Source: a bacterium (GTDB lineage: Bacteria; Bacillota_I; Bacilli_A; RF39; UBA660). Taken from it: DNA of 8,240 bases. A model generated the notes under the pieces. That model made no database searches. It was not told the origin of the DNA and saw only the letters and a list, made by a program, of their open reading frames with translations. The stretch covers positions 1 through 8,240 of the forward strand of contig RKAN01000076.1 in assembly GCA_014845975.1 (NCBI GenBank), given 5' to 3'. This document shows, one piece after another, positions 1-6,867 of this stretch. Every line of letters starts with the position of its first letter. The first letter of the stretch is position 1. The position numbers were made by a program, and so were the translations under genes.

Positions 1-705
1 ACTTATTATAAAGACAAAACGATCACTACCAGTTAAGTCTTTTTCAATTGTCACTTCACAATGTTCCAAATATTGATAAGCCATTTCTTTGATTGCTTCT
101 CCTTGTGTTTCTCCCATTTCAAAAGCAATTAAATATTGATTTTTTAAATAATTCTTTACATTCTTTAAAATTTCTTCATAAAAGTATAAACCATTATTTT
201 TAGCGTACAAAGCTTGATGAGGCTCATTGTTTTTTACAATTTCCATAATTTCTTCTGATTCTGCAATATAAGGAGGATTAGATATGATAACATCATATTT
301 TTTATGAAGTGGTTCTAACATATCTCCTAGATAAAATTGAATATCTACTTGATTTTTAGAGGCATTTTTTTTAGCAACATCTAAAGCTCTTTCTGATATA
401 TCAACCGCATCAATATTCGCATTAATCATTTTTTTTAAAGTAATTGCAATACAACCACTACCTGTTCCTAAATCAACAACATCTATTTTTTTAGAAAACT
501 TTTTTTGAATCATAGAGATTGTTTTTTCAACTAATTCTTCTGTTTCAAATCTAGGAATTAATACGTTTTTATTAACAATAAATGAAAGCCCATAAAAATC
601 AACATTTCCAACAATATATTGAACGGGTTCTCCATTTTTAAGTCGTAATAAAGCTTCTTTGATATCACCCGAATAATATTTTTTTAAATATTCTAAGTCT
701 GTCAC
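1..705 (-). CDS. prmC: Release factor glutamine methyltransferase PrmC (HemK), 3' end cut by window edge
   Basis: SAM-dependent methyltransferase that N5-methylates the glutamine of the GGQ motif in peptide release factors, in the cytoplasm. 235 codons are visible and the frame is still open at base 1. The last residues (TGSDRFVFIIS) match the end of PrmC proteins, so only a few codons are probably missing. Visible motifs are GEPVQYIVG (25-33), IPRFETEELV (50-59), the SAM loop DLGTGSGCIAITL (78-90), VDIS (101-104) and the catalytic NPPY (143-146). The start is a GTG whose first base is the last base of the prfA stop (TAGTG). It has a GAGGAG site just upstream, and an in-frame TAG at 726-724 rules out an earlier start. 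The usual N-terminal helical domain is therefore mostly absent: GEP falls at residue 25, against about 65 in E. coli PrmC as I recall it. Co-transcription with its substrate gene prfA is the expected arrangement. Confidence 0.95.
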   Translation of the reverse strand, partial: MTDLEYLKKYYSGDIKEALLRLKNGEPVQYIVGNVDFYGLSFIVNKNVLIPRFETEELVEKTISMIQKKFSKKIDVVDLGTGSGCIAITLKKMINANIDAVDISERALDVAKKNASKNQVDIQFYLGDMLEPLHKKYDVIISNPPYIAESEEIMEIVKNNEPHQALYAKNNGLYFYEEILKNVKNYLKNQYLIAFEMGETQGEAIKEMAYQYLEHCEVTIEKDLTGSDRFVFIIS

Positions 706-1760
706 TATTCTCCTCTTAGTTTTCTATTTTGATCTTCTGTAATTAAAGCTTCAATAATTTTGTCCATATCACCTTGCATAACACGATCTAACGAATTAAT
801 AGTAAAACCAATTCTGTGATCTGTTACTCTATTTTGAGGATAATTATAGGTTCTGATTTTTTCACTTCTGTCACCAGTACCAATTTTACTTCTTCTTTCA
901 GCGCCTTCTTTTTCTTCTTTTTCACGAAGTTTTAAATCATAAAGTCTTGTTTTTAAAATTTTAATAGCTTTTTCTTTATTTTTAATTTGACTTCTTTCCG
1001 TTTGAGAATAAACAACGATTCCAGTAGGAATATGAGTTAAACGAACAGCAGAATCTGTTGTATTAACTCCTTGTCCTCCACATCCAGAAGCTCTAGTAAT
1101 GTCAATTCTAACATCATTCATATCTAATTCATAATCAAATTCTTCTGCTTCTGGCATTACAAGAACTGTTGCAGTAGAAGTATGTACTCTTCCTTGAGTT
1201 TCTGTAGAAGGAACTCTTTGTACACGATGTGCTCCACTTTCATATTTTAATTTAGAATAAACACTATCTCCTTTAATGGTAAAACTAATCAAAGAATATC
1301 CTCCAGCTTCTGATTGGTATTCTTCATTTACTTCAACAGACCATCCTTGTTTTTCTGCATAATGTTTATACATATCATATAAGTCCCCAGCAAAAATATT
1401 TCCTTCGTCTCCACCTGCTGCTCCTCTAATTTCTAGAATAACATTTTTTCCATCATTAGGATCTTTGGGTAATAATAAAATTTCTATCTCCGCTGTCAAT
1501 TTTTCTAAAGCTTCAGTAGCATTTTTTAATTCTTCTTCTGCCATTTCTCCTAGTTCAGGATCCTTTACCATTTCTTTTGCATCTTCTATATCTTGAACTA
1601 ATTTTTTATAATTTTGATAAGCTTCATAACTATCTCTTAAAGAAGCTTGTTCTTTTGTAATTTCTAAAGTTTTTTTGACATTTGAAATTGTTTCTGGATT
1701 CATCAATTCTTGTTCTAACTCGTTATATCTAGTTTCGATTGCCTGTAATCTTTCTAACAT
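705..1760 (-). CDS. prfA: Peptide chain release factor 1 (RF1)
   Basis: Cytoplasmic class I release factor that recognises UAA and UAG in the ribosomal A site and triggers peptidyl-tRNA hydrolysis. The length of 351 aa is normal for RF1. The N-terminal part (1-100) is a helical, coiled-coil-rich domain. The codon-recognition tripeptide of the PxT type is PST at 184-186, within HRVQRVPSTETQGRVHTS; PAT or PVT is more usual. The catalytic loop is GCGGQGVN with GGQ at 228-230, so Gln230 is the predicted target of PrmC from the next gene. The PxT motif, rather than the SPF of RF2, identifies it as RF1. The ATG is preceded by AGAGGGA at a good distance, and a sigma-A promoter lies about 25-50 bases upstream. 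The gene ends in TAG, a codon RF1 itself reads, and shares one base with prmC. Confidence 0.98.
   Translation of the reverse strand: MLERLQAIETRYNELEQELMNPETISNVKKTLEITKEQASLRDSYEAYQNYKKLVQDIEDAKEMVKDPELGEMAEEELKNATEALEKLTAEIEILLLPKDPNDGKNVILEIRGAAGGDEGNIFAGDLYDMYKHYAEKQGWSVEVNEEYQSEAGGYSLISFTIKGDSVYSKLKYESGAHRVQRVPSTETQGRVHTSTATVLVMPEAEEFDYELDMNDVRIDITRASGCGGQGVNTTDSAVRLTHIPTGIVVYSQTERSQIKNKEKAIKILKTRLYDLKLREKEEKEGAERRSKIGTGDRSEKIRTYNYPQNRVTDHRIGFTINSLDRVMQGDMDKIIEALITEDQNRKLRGE
710..715 (-). promoter_or_regulatory. Ribosome binding site of prmC, inside the prfA 3' end
   Basis: The minus strand reads GAGGAG, then AATA, then GTG. The site lies within the last codons of prfA and fixes the prmC start at the GTG that overlaps the prfA stop. 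The only in-frame codons between this GTG and the upstream in-frame stop at 726-724 are non-start codons. The overlap implies translational coupling of RF1 and its methyltransferase. Confidence 0.75.
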
Positions 1761-1784
1761 AGTAATCCCTCTTTTCGCTTATAA

Positions 1785-1813
1785 ATTATACTATAAAGAT
1801 ATCTTTTTAGCAA
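1785..1813 (-). promoter_or_regulatory. Sigma-A promoter of prfA-prmC
   Basis: On the minus strand a -35 box TTGCTA (1813-1808, four of six consensus bases) and a perfect -10 box TATAAT (1790-1785) are separated by exactly 17 bases. Transcription would start near 1778, giving a leader of under 20 bases that carries the prfA ribosome binding site AGAGGGA. There is no room for a riboswitch or attenuator in that leader. Confidence 0.8.
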
Positions 1814-1814
1814 G

Positions 1815-1837
1815 AAAAAAAGAACAGGTTGCTCTTT
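1815..1837 (-). terminator. Second intrinsic terminator between aspS and prfA
   Basis: On the minus strand AAAGAGCA (1837-1830), loop ACC and TGTTCTTT (1826-1819) form an 8-bp stem with one G-U pair, followed by a T run (1820-1815). In plus-strand RNA the wobble becomes an A-C mismatch, so the structure favours minus-strand transcripts. It lies about 80 bases beyond the terminator at the aspS stop and touches the prfA -35 box, so it probably acts as a backup that insulates prfA. Confidence 0.65.
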
Positions 1838-1907
1838 TCAAAAATTAATTTATTTTTTATTTATGACATAATCAAAATTTAAATAAAATTAAAAATATAA
1901 CATATTG
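1838..1907. other. A+T-only-like spacer between two terminators
   Basis: About 70 bases composed almost entirely of A and T. The only ATG codons on the minus strand are followed within a few codons by stops, and no ribosome binding site is visible. No coding or structured element could be supported here. Confidence 0.5.
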
Positions 1908-1937
1908 AATAAAAATGACAACTTATAAGTTGTCATT
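1908..1937 (-). terminator. Intrinsic terminator of hisS-aspS
   Basis: A perfect 24-base palindrome occupies 1914-1937 (arm AATGACAACTTA and its complement). On the minus strand it is followed by a T-rich tail (TTTTTATT). The stem starts inside the aspS stop codon (1938-1936), so termination would occur immediately after translation ends. The plus-strand flank lacks a T run, so the terminator is oriented for aspS. Confidence 0.88.
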
Positions 1938-3243
1938 AAGGATTTAATCGATTTGGTCCTCTAAATATAAACATGGATTCTTTTAAAGAAGGAAGACCTA
2001 AAAGTAACATCGTAAGTCTATCTACTCCTAATCCAAATCCTCCATGTGGAGGGCATCCATATTTAAAGAATTCCAAATAGAATTCAACATCTTTTGTTAA
2101 TCCTTTTTCTTCTGCTTGTGCTTTTAAAATATCAAAACGATGTTCTCTTTGTGCTCCTGTTGTAATTTCAACACCACGCCAGATTAAATCATATCCTTGA
2201 GGAATTCCATCTTTTCTCATATGATAGAAAGCTCTTTTTTCACTTGGATAATCTGTTACAAAAATAAATTCTGAATGATATTCTTCCATTGCATATTGGT
2301 ACGCTAATTTCTCAGCCTCCGTTGTTAAATCTACTTTTGCAGCATCTTCTACTTTATAACCATATCTTGTTTCTAATGCTTGATATAAATCAGCTAATTT
2401 TACTCTAGGAAATTTATTTTCAGGAACAATCACTTCTTTTCCATAAGTTTCTAAAATATAATCTCCATATTTTTCTTTGATATCTTTTAACATTTTTGTC
2501 AATAAAGCTTCTTCTAAATCCATAACATCTTCATAAGAATTGATATAGCTAAATTCTAAATCAAAGCCTGTAAATTCTGTTGTATGACGACTAGTATTTG
2601 AATTTTCTGCTCGAAATACAGGGCCTACTTCAAAAATTCTTTCAAAACCACTAGCCATTGCCATTTGTTTATAAAATTGTGGAGATTGCGCTAAATAAGC
2701 TTTACGATCAAAATATTTTACTTCAAATACTTCACTTCCAGATTCACTAGCAGCAGCAATTAATTTAGGAGTATGAATTTCCATAAAGTCATTCTGATAC
2801 AAATACTCTCTCATTGATTTTACCATTTCACTTTGAATTGCGAATATTTTAGCATTATATTCATTTCTTAAATCTAGAAAACGATAGTCTAATCTTGTAT
2901 CAATTTCTTGAGCATCTTTTTCTTTAATATTAACAGGTAGTTCTGGACTAGATATAGAAGTCACTTCAATATGAGATGGAATAATTTCCATTCCATTTAA
3001 TTTTACTTTAGGGCTTTCTAATAATTTTCCTTTAATTTTTACAGTACTTTCTAAAGTTAAATGATTAATTGTTTCTACTAGTTCTTGATTTTCTGAAGGT
3101 TCTTTTTCAATTGTGATTTGAACTTTTCCTGTTTTATCACGTAGAATAACAAATTGAACCCATTGTAAATTACGAATGTTGTCAATAAATCCTTCTACTT
3201 CTACTTCTTCATTAAAATGTTTATTCAATTCTTTAATTTTCAT
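1936..3243 (-). CDS. aspS: Aspartyl-tRNA synthetase, archaeal/eukaryotic type
   Basis: Class IIb synthetase that attaches aspartate to tRNA-Asp, and possibly to tRNA-Asn if non-discriminating. From the ATG at 3243 it is 435 aa, the length of archaeal-type AspRS and about 150 aa shorter than the bacterial type, whose GAD insertion domain is absent. It has an N-terminal OB-fold anticodon domain (about 1-100) and a catalytic domain with LAQSPQFYKQM (184-194). Motif 2 is FRAENSNTSRHTTEF (210-224), RGVEITTGAQREHRFD lies at 356-371, and motif 3 is GFGLGVDRLTMLLLG (402-416). It ends in an RxPNRLNP-like tail resembling the archaeal RRLTP end. The QSPQ motif and TEFTGFDLEF argue against AsnRS. The start is chosen for the strong ribosome binding site; an upstream in-frame GTG at 3273 adds 10 residues with no family support. 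It overlaps hisS by 11 bp and ends at a hairpin terminator. Confidence 0.93.
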   Translation of the reverse strand: MKIKELNKHFNEEVEVEGFIDNIRNLQWVQFVILRDKTGKVQITIEKEPSENQELVETINHLTLESTVKIKGKLLESPKVKLNGMEIIPSHIEVTSISSPELPVNIKEKDAQEIDTRLDYRFLDLRNEYNAKIFAIQSEMVKSMREYLYQNDFMEIHTPKLIAAASESGSEVFEVKYFDRKAYLAQSPQFYKQMAMASGFERIFEVGPVFRAENSNTSRHTTEFTGFDLEFSYINSYEDVMDLEEALLTKMLKDIKEKYGDYILETYGKEVIVPENKFPRVKLADLYQALETRYGYKVEDAAKVDLTTEAEKLAYQYAMEEYHSEFIFVTDYPSEKRAFYHMRKDGIPQGYDLIWRGVEITTGAQREHRFDILKAQAEEKGLTKDVEFYLEFFKYGCPPHGGFGLGVDRLTMLLLGLPSLKESMFIFRGPNRLNP

Positions 3244-4534
3244 GATGACACTCCTCACATTCACATTCTTCACTTAGTTTTTCATCTAAAAAATCAACAA
3301 TATCTTCTAATTTTACTTTATATTCTTCTTTAGTATGATTATTTTTAATTGTTAAAATGTTGGTATTTACTTCTTCTTCTCCTATAATAATGACCATACT
3401 AGCATTCATCCTATCTGCTTGTTTAAAATTATTTTGAATTTTACGATTTTGATAATCCATATCAACAACAAATCCATTTAATCTTAAATCATTTGCTAAA
3501 GCGAGTCCATATTCATATCCTTTTTCCATTGGAATAATATAAGCATCAATTGTCTCTTTTTCTACTAAATTGATATGTTCATAATCTAAAGCAGTTAATA
3601 AGCGTTCTATTCCAATAGCAAACCCAACACCTGGTGTAGAAGGGCCTCCTACAGCTTCTACAAGACCATTATATCTTCCTCCACCACATAATACATTTTG
3701 TGAACCAAAACCTTCTACATTTGCTTCTACTTCAAATACTGTATGTGTATAGTAATCTAATCCTCTTACTAAATTAGGATCTTCTTCATATTCAATATGT
3801 AATGCTTTTAGATATGCTTTTACATCTTCAAAATGTTTTTTACTTTCTTCATTTAAGTAATCTACTATTTTAGGAGCATTTTTCATAATATCTAAATGAG
3901 CATCTACCTTACAATCTAAAATACGAAGGGGATTTTTTTCATATCTAGCTTTACAGTCTTCGCATAACTCATTTAAATGAGGTTTAAAGTAATTTAATAA
4001 AGCTTCACGATAAGCAATTCTAGATTCTTGGTCACCTAATGTATTAACATGAACTTTGATTCCTTTTAATCCTAGTAATTTAAAGAAATTTACAGGAATA
4101 CTAATAATTTCTGCATCCATCATAGGAGAACTACTACCAAATGACTCTACTCCAAATTGATAAAACTCACGAAATCTACCAGATTGTGGTCTTTCATAAC
4201 GATACATTGGCCCATAATACCATAATTTACGAGGAGTAATTGCTTCTCCATACATTTTGTTTTCAATATAACTTCTAACAACACCAGCAGTTCCTTCTGG
4301 ACGAAGTGTCATATTACGATCACCACGATCTTTAAAATCATAAGTTTCTTTTGATACAATATCGGTTGTTTCTCCTACCCCTCTATGAAATAATTCACTT
4401 GCTTCAAAATGAGGAGTTCTAATATATTCATAATGATATTTTTCCATTAAAGCATTCATTATTTTTTCTAGTTCTTGAAATTTCTTTCCTTCTATTCCAT
4501 ATACATCATATGTTCCTTTTGGTTTTTGAATCAT
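3233..4534 (-). CDS. hisS: Histidyl-tRNA synthetase
   Basis: Class IIa synthetase that charges tRNA-His with histidine in the cytoplasm. At 433 aa it has the normal length. It begins with the family signature KPKGTYDVYG and has motif 1 with TLRPEGTAG (76-84). Motif 2 is GRFREFYQFGVE (119-130), the histidine-specific LVRGLDYYTHTVFE lies at 255-268, and motif 3 is GVGFAIGIERL (302-312). A C-terminal anticodon-binding domain spans about 328-415. A CEDC...C pattern at 191-208 (CEDCKARYEKNPLRILDC) is common in the family. The last 15 residues form an unusual acidic Cys/His tail ending CECEECHHEN, whose codons also carry the aspS ribosome binding site. The ATG has an excellent AAAGGAGGA site. It is the first gene of a two-gene transcript with aspS, with its own promoter and no T-box leader. 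Confidence 0.97.
   Translation of the reverse strand: MIQKPKGTYDVYGIEGKKFQELEKIMNALMEKYHYEYIRTPHFEASELFHRGVGETTDIVSKETYDFKDRGDRNMTLRPEGTAGVVRSYIENKMYGEAITPRKLWYYGPMYRYERPQSGRFREFYQFGVESFGSSSPMMDAEIISIPVNFFKLLGLKGIKVHVNTLGDQESRIAYREALLNYFKPHLNELCEDCKARYEKNPLRILDCKVDAHLDIMKNAPKIVDYLNEESKKHFEDVKAYLKALHIEYEEDPNLVRGLDYYTHTVFEVEANVEGFGSQNVLCGGGRYNGLVEAVGGPSTPGVGFAIGIERLLTALDYEHINLVEKETIDAYIIPMEKGYEYGLALANDLRLNGFVVDMDYQNRKIQNNFKQADRMNASMVIIIGEEEVNTNILTIKNNHTKEEYKVKLEDIVDFLDEKLSEECECEECHHEN
3251..3258 (-). promoter_or_regulatory. Ribosome binding site that decides the aspS start
   Basis: The minus strand reads GTGAGGAG, 7 bases, then ATG at 3243. The GAGGAG core is at normal distance from this ATG and lies inside the hisS C-terminal coding sequence. 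The alternative GTG start at 3273 would sit upstream of this site and has no comparable Shine-Dalgarno sequence. The overlapping hisS end and aspS start imply translational coupling. Confidence 0.85.
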
Positions 4535-4540
4535 AATTCA

Positions 4541-4550
4541 TCCTCCTTTA
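4541..4550 (-). promoter_or_regulatory. Strong ribosome binding site of hisS
   Basis: The minus strand reads TAAAGGAGGA, then TGAATT, then ATG at 4534. This is close to a full anti-16S match and supports high translation of the first gene of the synthetase operon. It also confirms the hisS start. Confidence 0.85.
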
Positions 4551-4558
4551 CTTTATTC

Positions 4559-4587
4559 ATTATAAACGATTTTTTTCACTTTGTCAT
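4559..4587 (-). promoter_or_regulatory. Sigma-A promoter of hisS-aspS
   Basis: On the minus strand a -35 box ATGACA (4587-4582, five of six consensus bases) and a perfect -10 box TATAAT (4564-4559) are separated by 17 bases. The -35 box starts on the last base of the stop codon of the upstream ATPase gene. The predicted transcript starts near 4552, leaving a leader of about 18 bases. That is too short for the T-box that often controls synthetase operons in Bacillota. No terminator separates this promoter from the upstream gene, so read-through from the ATPase pair is also possible. Confidence 0.85.
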
Positions 4588-6866
4588 TATGGTTTTAGTG
4601 TCTTTACTTTTTCCTTTTGGAAAAACTCTAAATAAGTAGAATCACATTCAATAGAATTCATATCATATAATTGTTGATATTCTACTTGATTTCTTTTTAA
4701 AATGGTATCCATTCTAACGCATTCATTATCTGTTGTTAATAACAATACTTGTTCTGGATGATATAAGCTTTCTTTACTTAAATATACAGCTTTATATCTC
4801 TCAGGGAATCGACAAATTTCAGTATAAGCATCATTTGTACAGCGATCTAAAATATGACTTAATCCTCTAGCACCTTCTTTTAATTCAATAGCCTTTTCAA
4901 TATAAGCACTTAAAAAATCATTATCCCAAACTAATGCAATTTCTTTTTGATGAAATACTTCTTCTCTATTTTGTAAAAAGGAAGTTTTTTTATTTTGCTC
5001 TAAAGTAAGTAGTGTTTCACTAGTATGTCTAGGATATAAACAAACACAGCCACATCTACCAACAAATTGAGAACTCAATCCATATTCTACTAAATCTTCA
5101 GGATTTACTTCTAAATATTTTTCAAATTGGTCTTGTTTACTTTTGGATTGATAACCAATTGTTTTTTCTGAAAAATCAAAATATTCTTGAAAAGCTCCTC
5201 CTGCGAATATAACTAGTTTAGAAGTATCAAATAAAATAGTTTGATGATCAATCGCTACTTGATAAGTAGTTCCATCCATCATCTTCAACAAGGCATCAAT
5301 AACACCACTACCATTGACATCTGGTGTAGAGCTTTCATGAGATTTTCTTTTATCAATTTCATCTAAAAAAACAATACCTCTTTCAGCAAGTAAAACATCT
5401 TCTTTTGTAATTCGATTAGAATATTCTGGATGGATATTTTTATGAATTTCATGAGCTCTTCTTAAAAGATCTCCTAAAATATTTCCTTCTATAGTACCAC
5501 CTGTATAACCTGCTGATGTTAATTGATTAGTATCTGTTATTGTAATTGGACGATTTGGCATTGCTCTTCTAAGAGACGTAAATGTTTGTGTTTTTCCTGT
5601 ACCTGTTGGTCCGGCGATAATTCCACACGTTTTTTTATCTCTATTGGTATTATGATCGACACGGTCAATCATGCTTAAAATAGAGCCAATTTGTTTTCCT
5701 CTTCCAATTACATGAGAAACTAAATACTGATAGCATTCATTATAATTAAAACTAATTTGTTGCTCAATTGTGTTTTCTATTTTTGAACTTGTTTCTACTT
5801 CTTCTATTTGTTCTATTGCTTCTAGCATTATGTAAAACTTTTTAGAACATAAAATTTGATTTACCTGACCTACTAAATTAGTCATATCTTGATACATATT
5901 TTTATAATTATAGGCAATATCTTCTAATGTTTTATTATAATGTAAAATAGATTGAACTTTTTGAATCATCATATCAATTGTTCGAGAACATAATTCATAT
6001 TCTTGATTTATTACCCCATAAGAATCTAATTCACTTAGTAATCTTTCAAAGGTATCAGAAATCATATTCAAATAATAATGAGCATCCTCAACAGAGTTAG
6101 AAGTAATAATTTGATTATTTGCATATCTACAAAATTCTTCAAAAGTTATAGTAGTACTTTCATCAGCTTCTTTAATTGTTTCTACTTGATCAGAATCCAA
6201 CTGGAAAAGATCAGTTAAATAACTTTTTAAATGATCTAAATTATTTTCTAAAATTAATTGTAAAATATCTTCATCATTAACAATAACAATTTTTTCTTCT
6301 CCCTGTGGGTAAGCATCTTTATTAATCATTTTTGAAGTCAGTATTTTTCTAACCTCTTCTAAATCTTCCATTTCTAAAAGTTGCTTAATATCTTCATCGT
6401 TAAAAACCGTAAAATCAAAATTTTCTACTTTCAATCGACTCTTCAAATTTAAATAATTAGGATCATTTAATTTTCTTTGATTTAAAATTTCACTTGTTTG
6501 ATCAATCATTTTTTCTGTTGCTTTTAAATCTAATCTTAAAATTTCTATTTTACCATTATGTAAAATACCGAAGAAATTTTTTTCATTAACAGAATCGAGT
6601 AAAACTTTTTTTGCTTTTTCTATATTATCAGCATTTGGAAACATTTCTTTGATTGTTTCTAAATCAATAACACTTCCAATATAAAAATCTGTTTCTGATG
6701 AAGCATCTCCCATAAAAGGTCTTTCTACATTTGTTTCATCTAAGAAGGTATCATTTTGTTGGTCTGTAATTCCTTCTACAGCAAAGCAAGGTTTAAAGTA
6801 GTATAATCCTTTTTGAATATCACAAATTTCTTTTTTAAATAAAATAGCAATTTCAATACTTTTCAT
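4587..6866 (-). CDS. ClpX-like AAA+ ATPase with a large unrecognised N-terminal region
   Basis: Probable ATP-driven protein unfoldase or remodeller of the HslU/ClpX clade, 759 aa. The AAA+ core has Walker A GPTGTGKT (419-426), pore-1 loop GYTG (453-456), Walker B IVFLDEID (498-505), sensor 1 VIFAGGAF (552-559), arginine finger GR (603-604) and sensor 2 GARGL (665-669), in ClpX order. IGY at 570-572 sits where ClpX has its ClpP-binding IGF loop. The zinc-binding domain and the RKH loop of ClpX are absent. Compared with ClpX, about 17 extra residues lie between pore-1 and Walker B. Residues 1-385 match no family I recognise. They include two similar segments (152-176 and 193-217, both with NDEDIxQL) and a mainly helical stretch at 255-365. 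The ATG has an AGGGGGA site and follows the upstream paralogue's stop by one base, so the two are co-translated. Its substrate is unknown. Confidence 0.85.
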   Translation of the reverse strand: MKSIEIAILFKKEICDIQKGLYYFKPCFAVEGITDQQNDTFLDETNVERPFMGDASSETDFYIGSVIDLETIKEMFPNADNIEKAKKVLLDSVNEKNFFGILHNGKIEILRLDLKATEKMIDQTSEILNQRKLNDPNYLNLKSRLKVENFDFTVFNDEDIKQLLEMEDLEEVRKILTSKMINKDAYPQGEEKIVIVNDEDILQLILENNLDHLKSYLTDLFQLDSDQVETIKEADESTTITFEEFCRYANNQIITSNSVEDAHYYLNMISDTFERLLSELDSYGVINQEYELCSRTIDMMIQKVQSILHYNKTLEDIAYNYKNMYQDMTNLVGQVNQILCSKKFYIMLEAIEQIEEVETSSKIENTIEQQISFNYNECYQYLVSHVIGRGKQIGSILSMIDRVDHNTNRDKKTCGIIAGPTGTGKTQTFTSLRRAMPNRPITITDTNQLTSAGYTGGTIEGNILGDLLRRAHEIHKNIHPEYSNRITKEDVLLAERGIVFLDEIDKRKSHESSTPDVNGSGVIDALLKMMDGTTYQVAIDHQTILFDTSKLVIFAGGAFQEYFDFSEKTIGYQSKSKQDQFEKYLEVNPEDLVEYGLSSQFVGRCGCVCLYPRHTSETLLTLEQNKKTSFLQNREEVFHQKEIALVWDNDFLSAYIEKAIELKEGARGLSHILDRCTNDAYTEICRFPERYKAVYLSKESLYHPEQVLLLTTDNECVRMDTILKRNQVEYQQLYDMNSIECDSTYLEFFQKEKVKTLKP

Positions 6867-6867
6867 A

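Noticed and set aside
1838..1885. Weak promoter TTGATT, 17 bases, TAAATT between the two terminators
   Set aside because: Both boxes match only four of six bases in nearly pure A+T sequence, and any transcript would run straight into the second terminator. This is expected by chance.
1936..3243. Asparaginyl-tRNA synthetase, because of the motif FRAENSNTSRH
   Set aside because: LAQSPQFYKQM, TEFTGFDLEF and the RxPNRLNP-like end are AspRS features; bacterial AsnRS has different residues at these places.
3244..3273. Ten-residue N-terminal extension of AspRS from a GTG at 3273
   Set aside because: The GTG lies inside hisS without a good ribosome binding site, while the ATG at 3243 has GAGGAG seven bases away and gives the expected family N-terminus.
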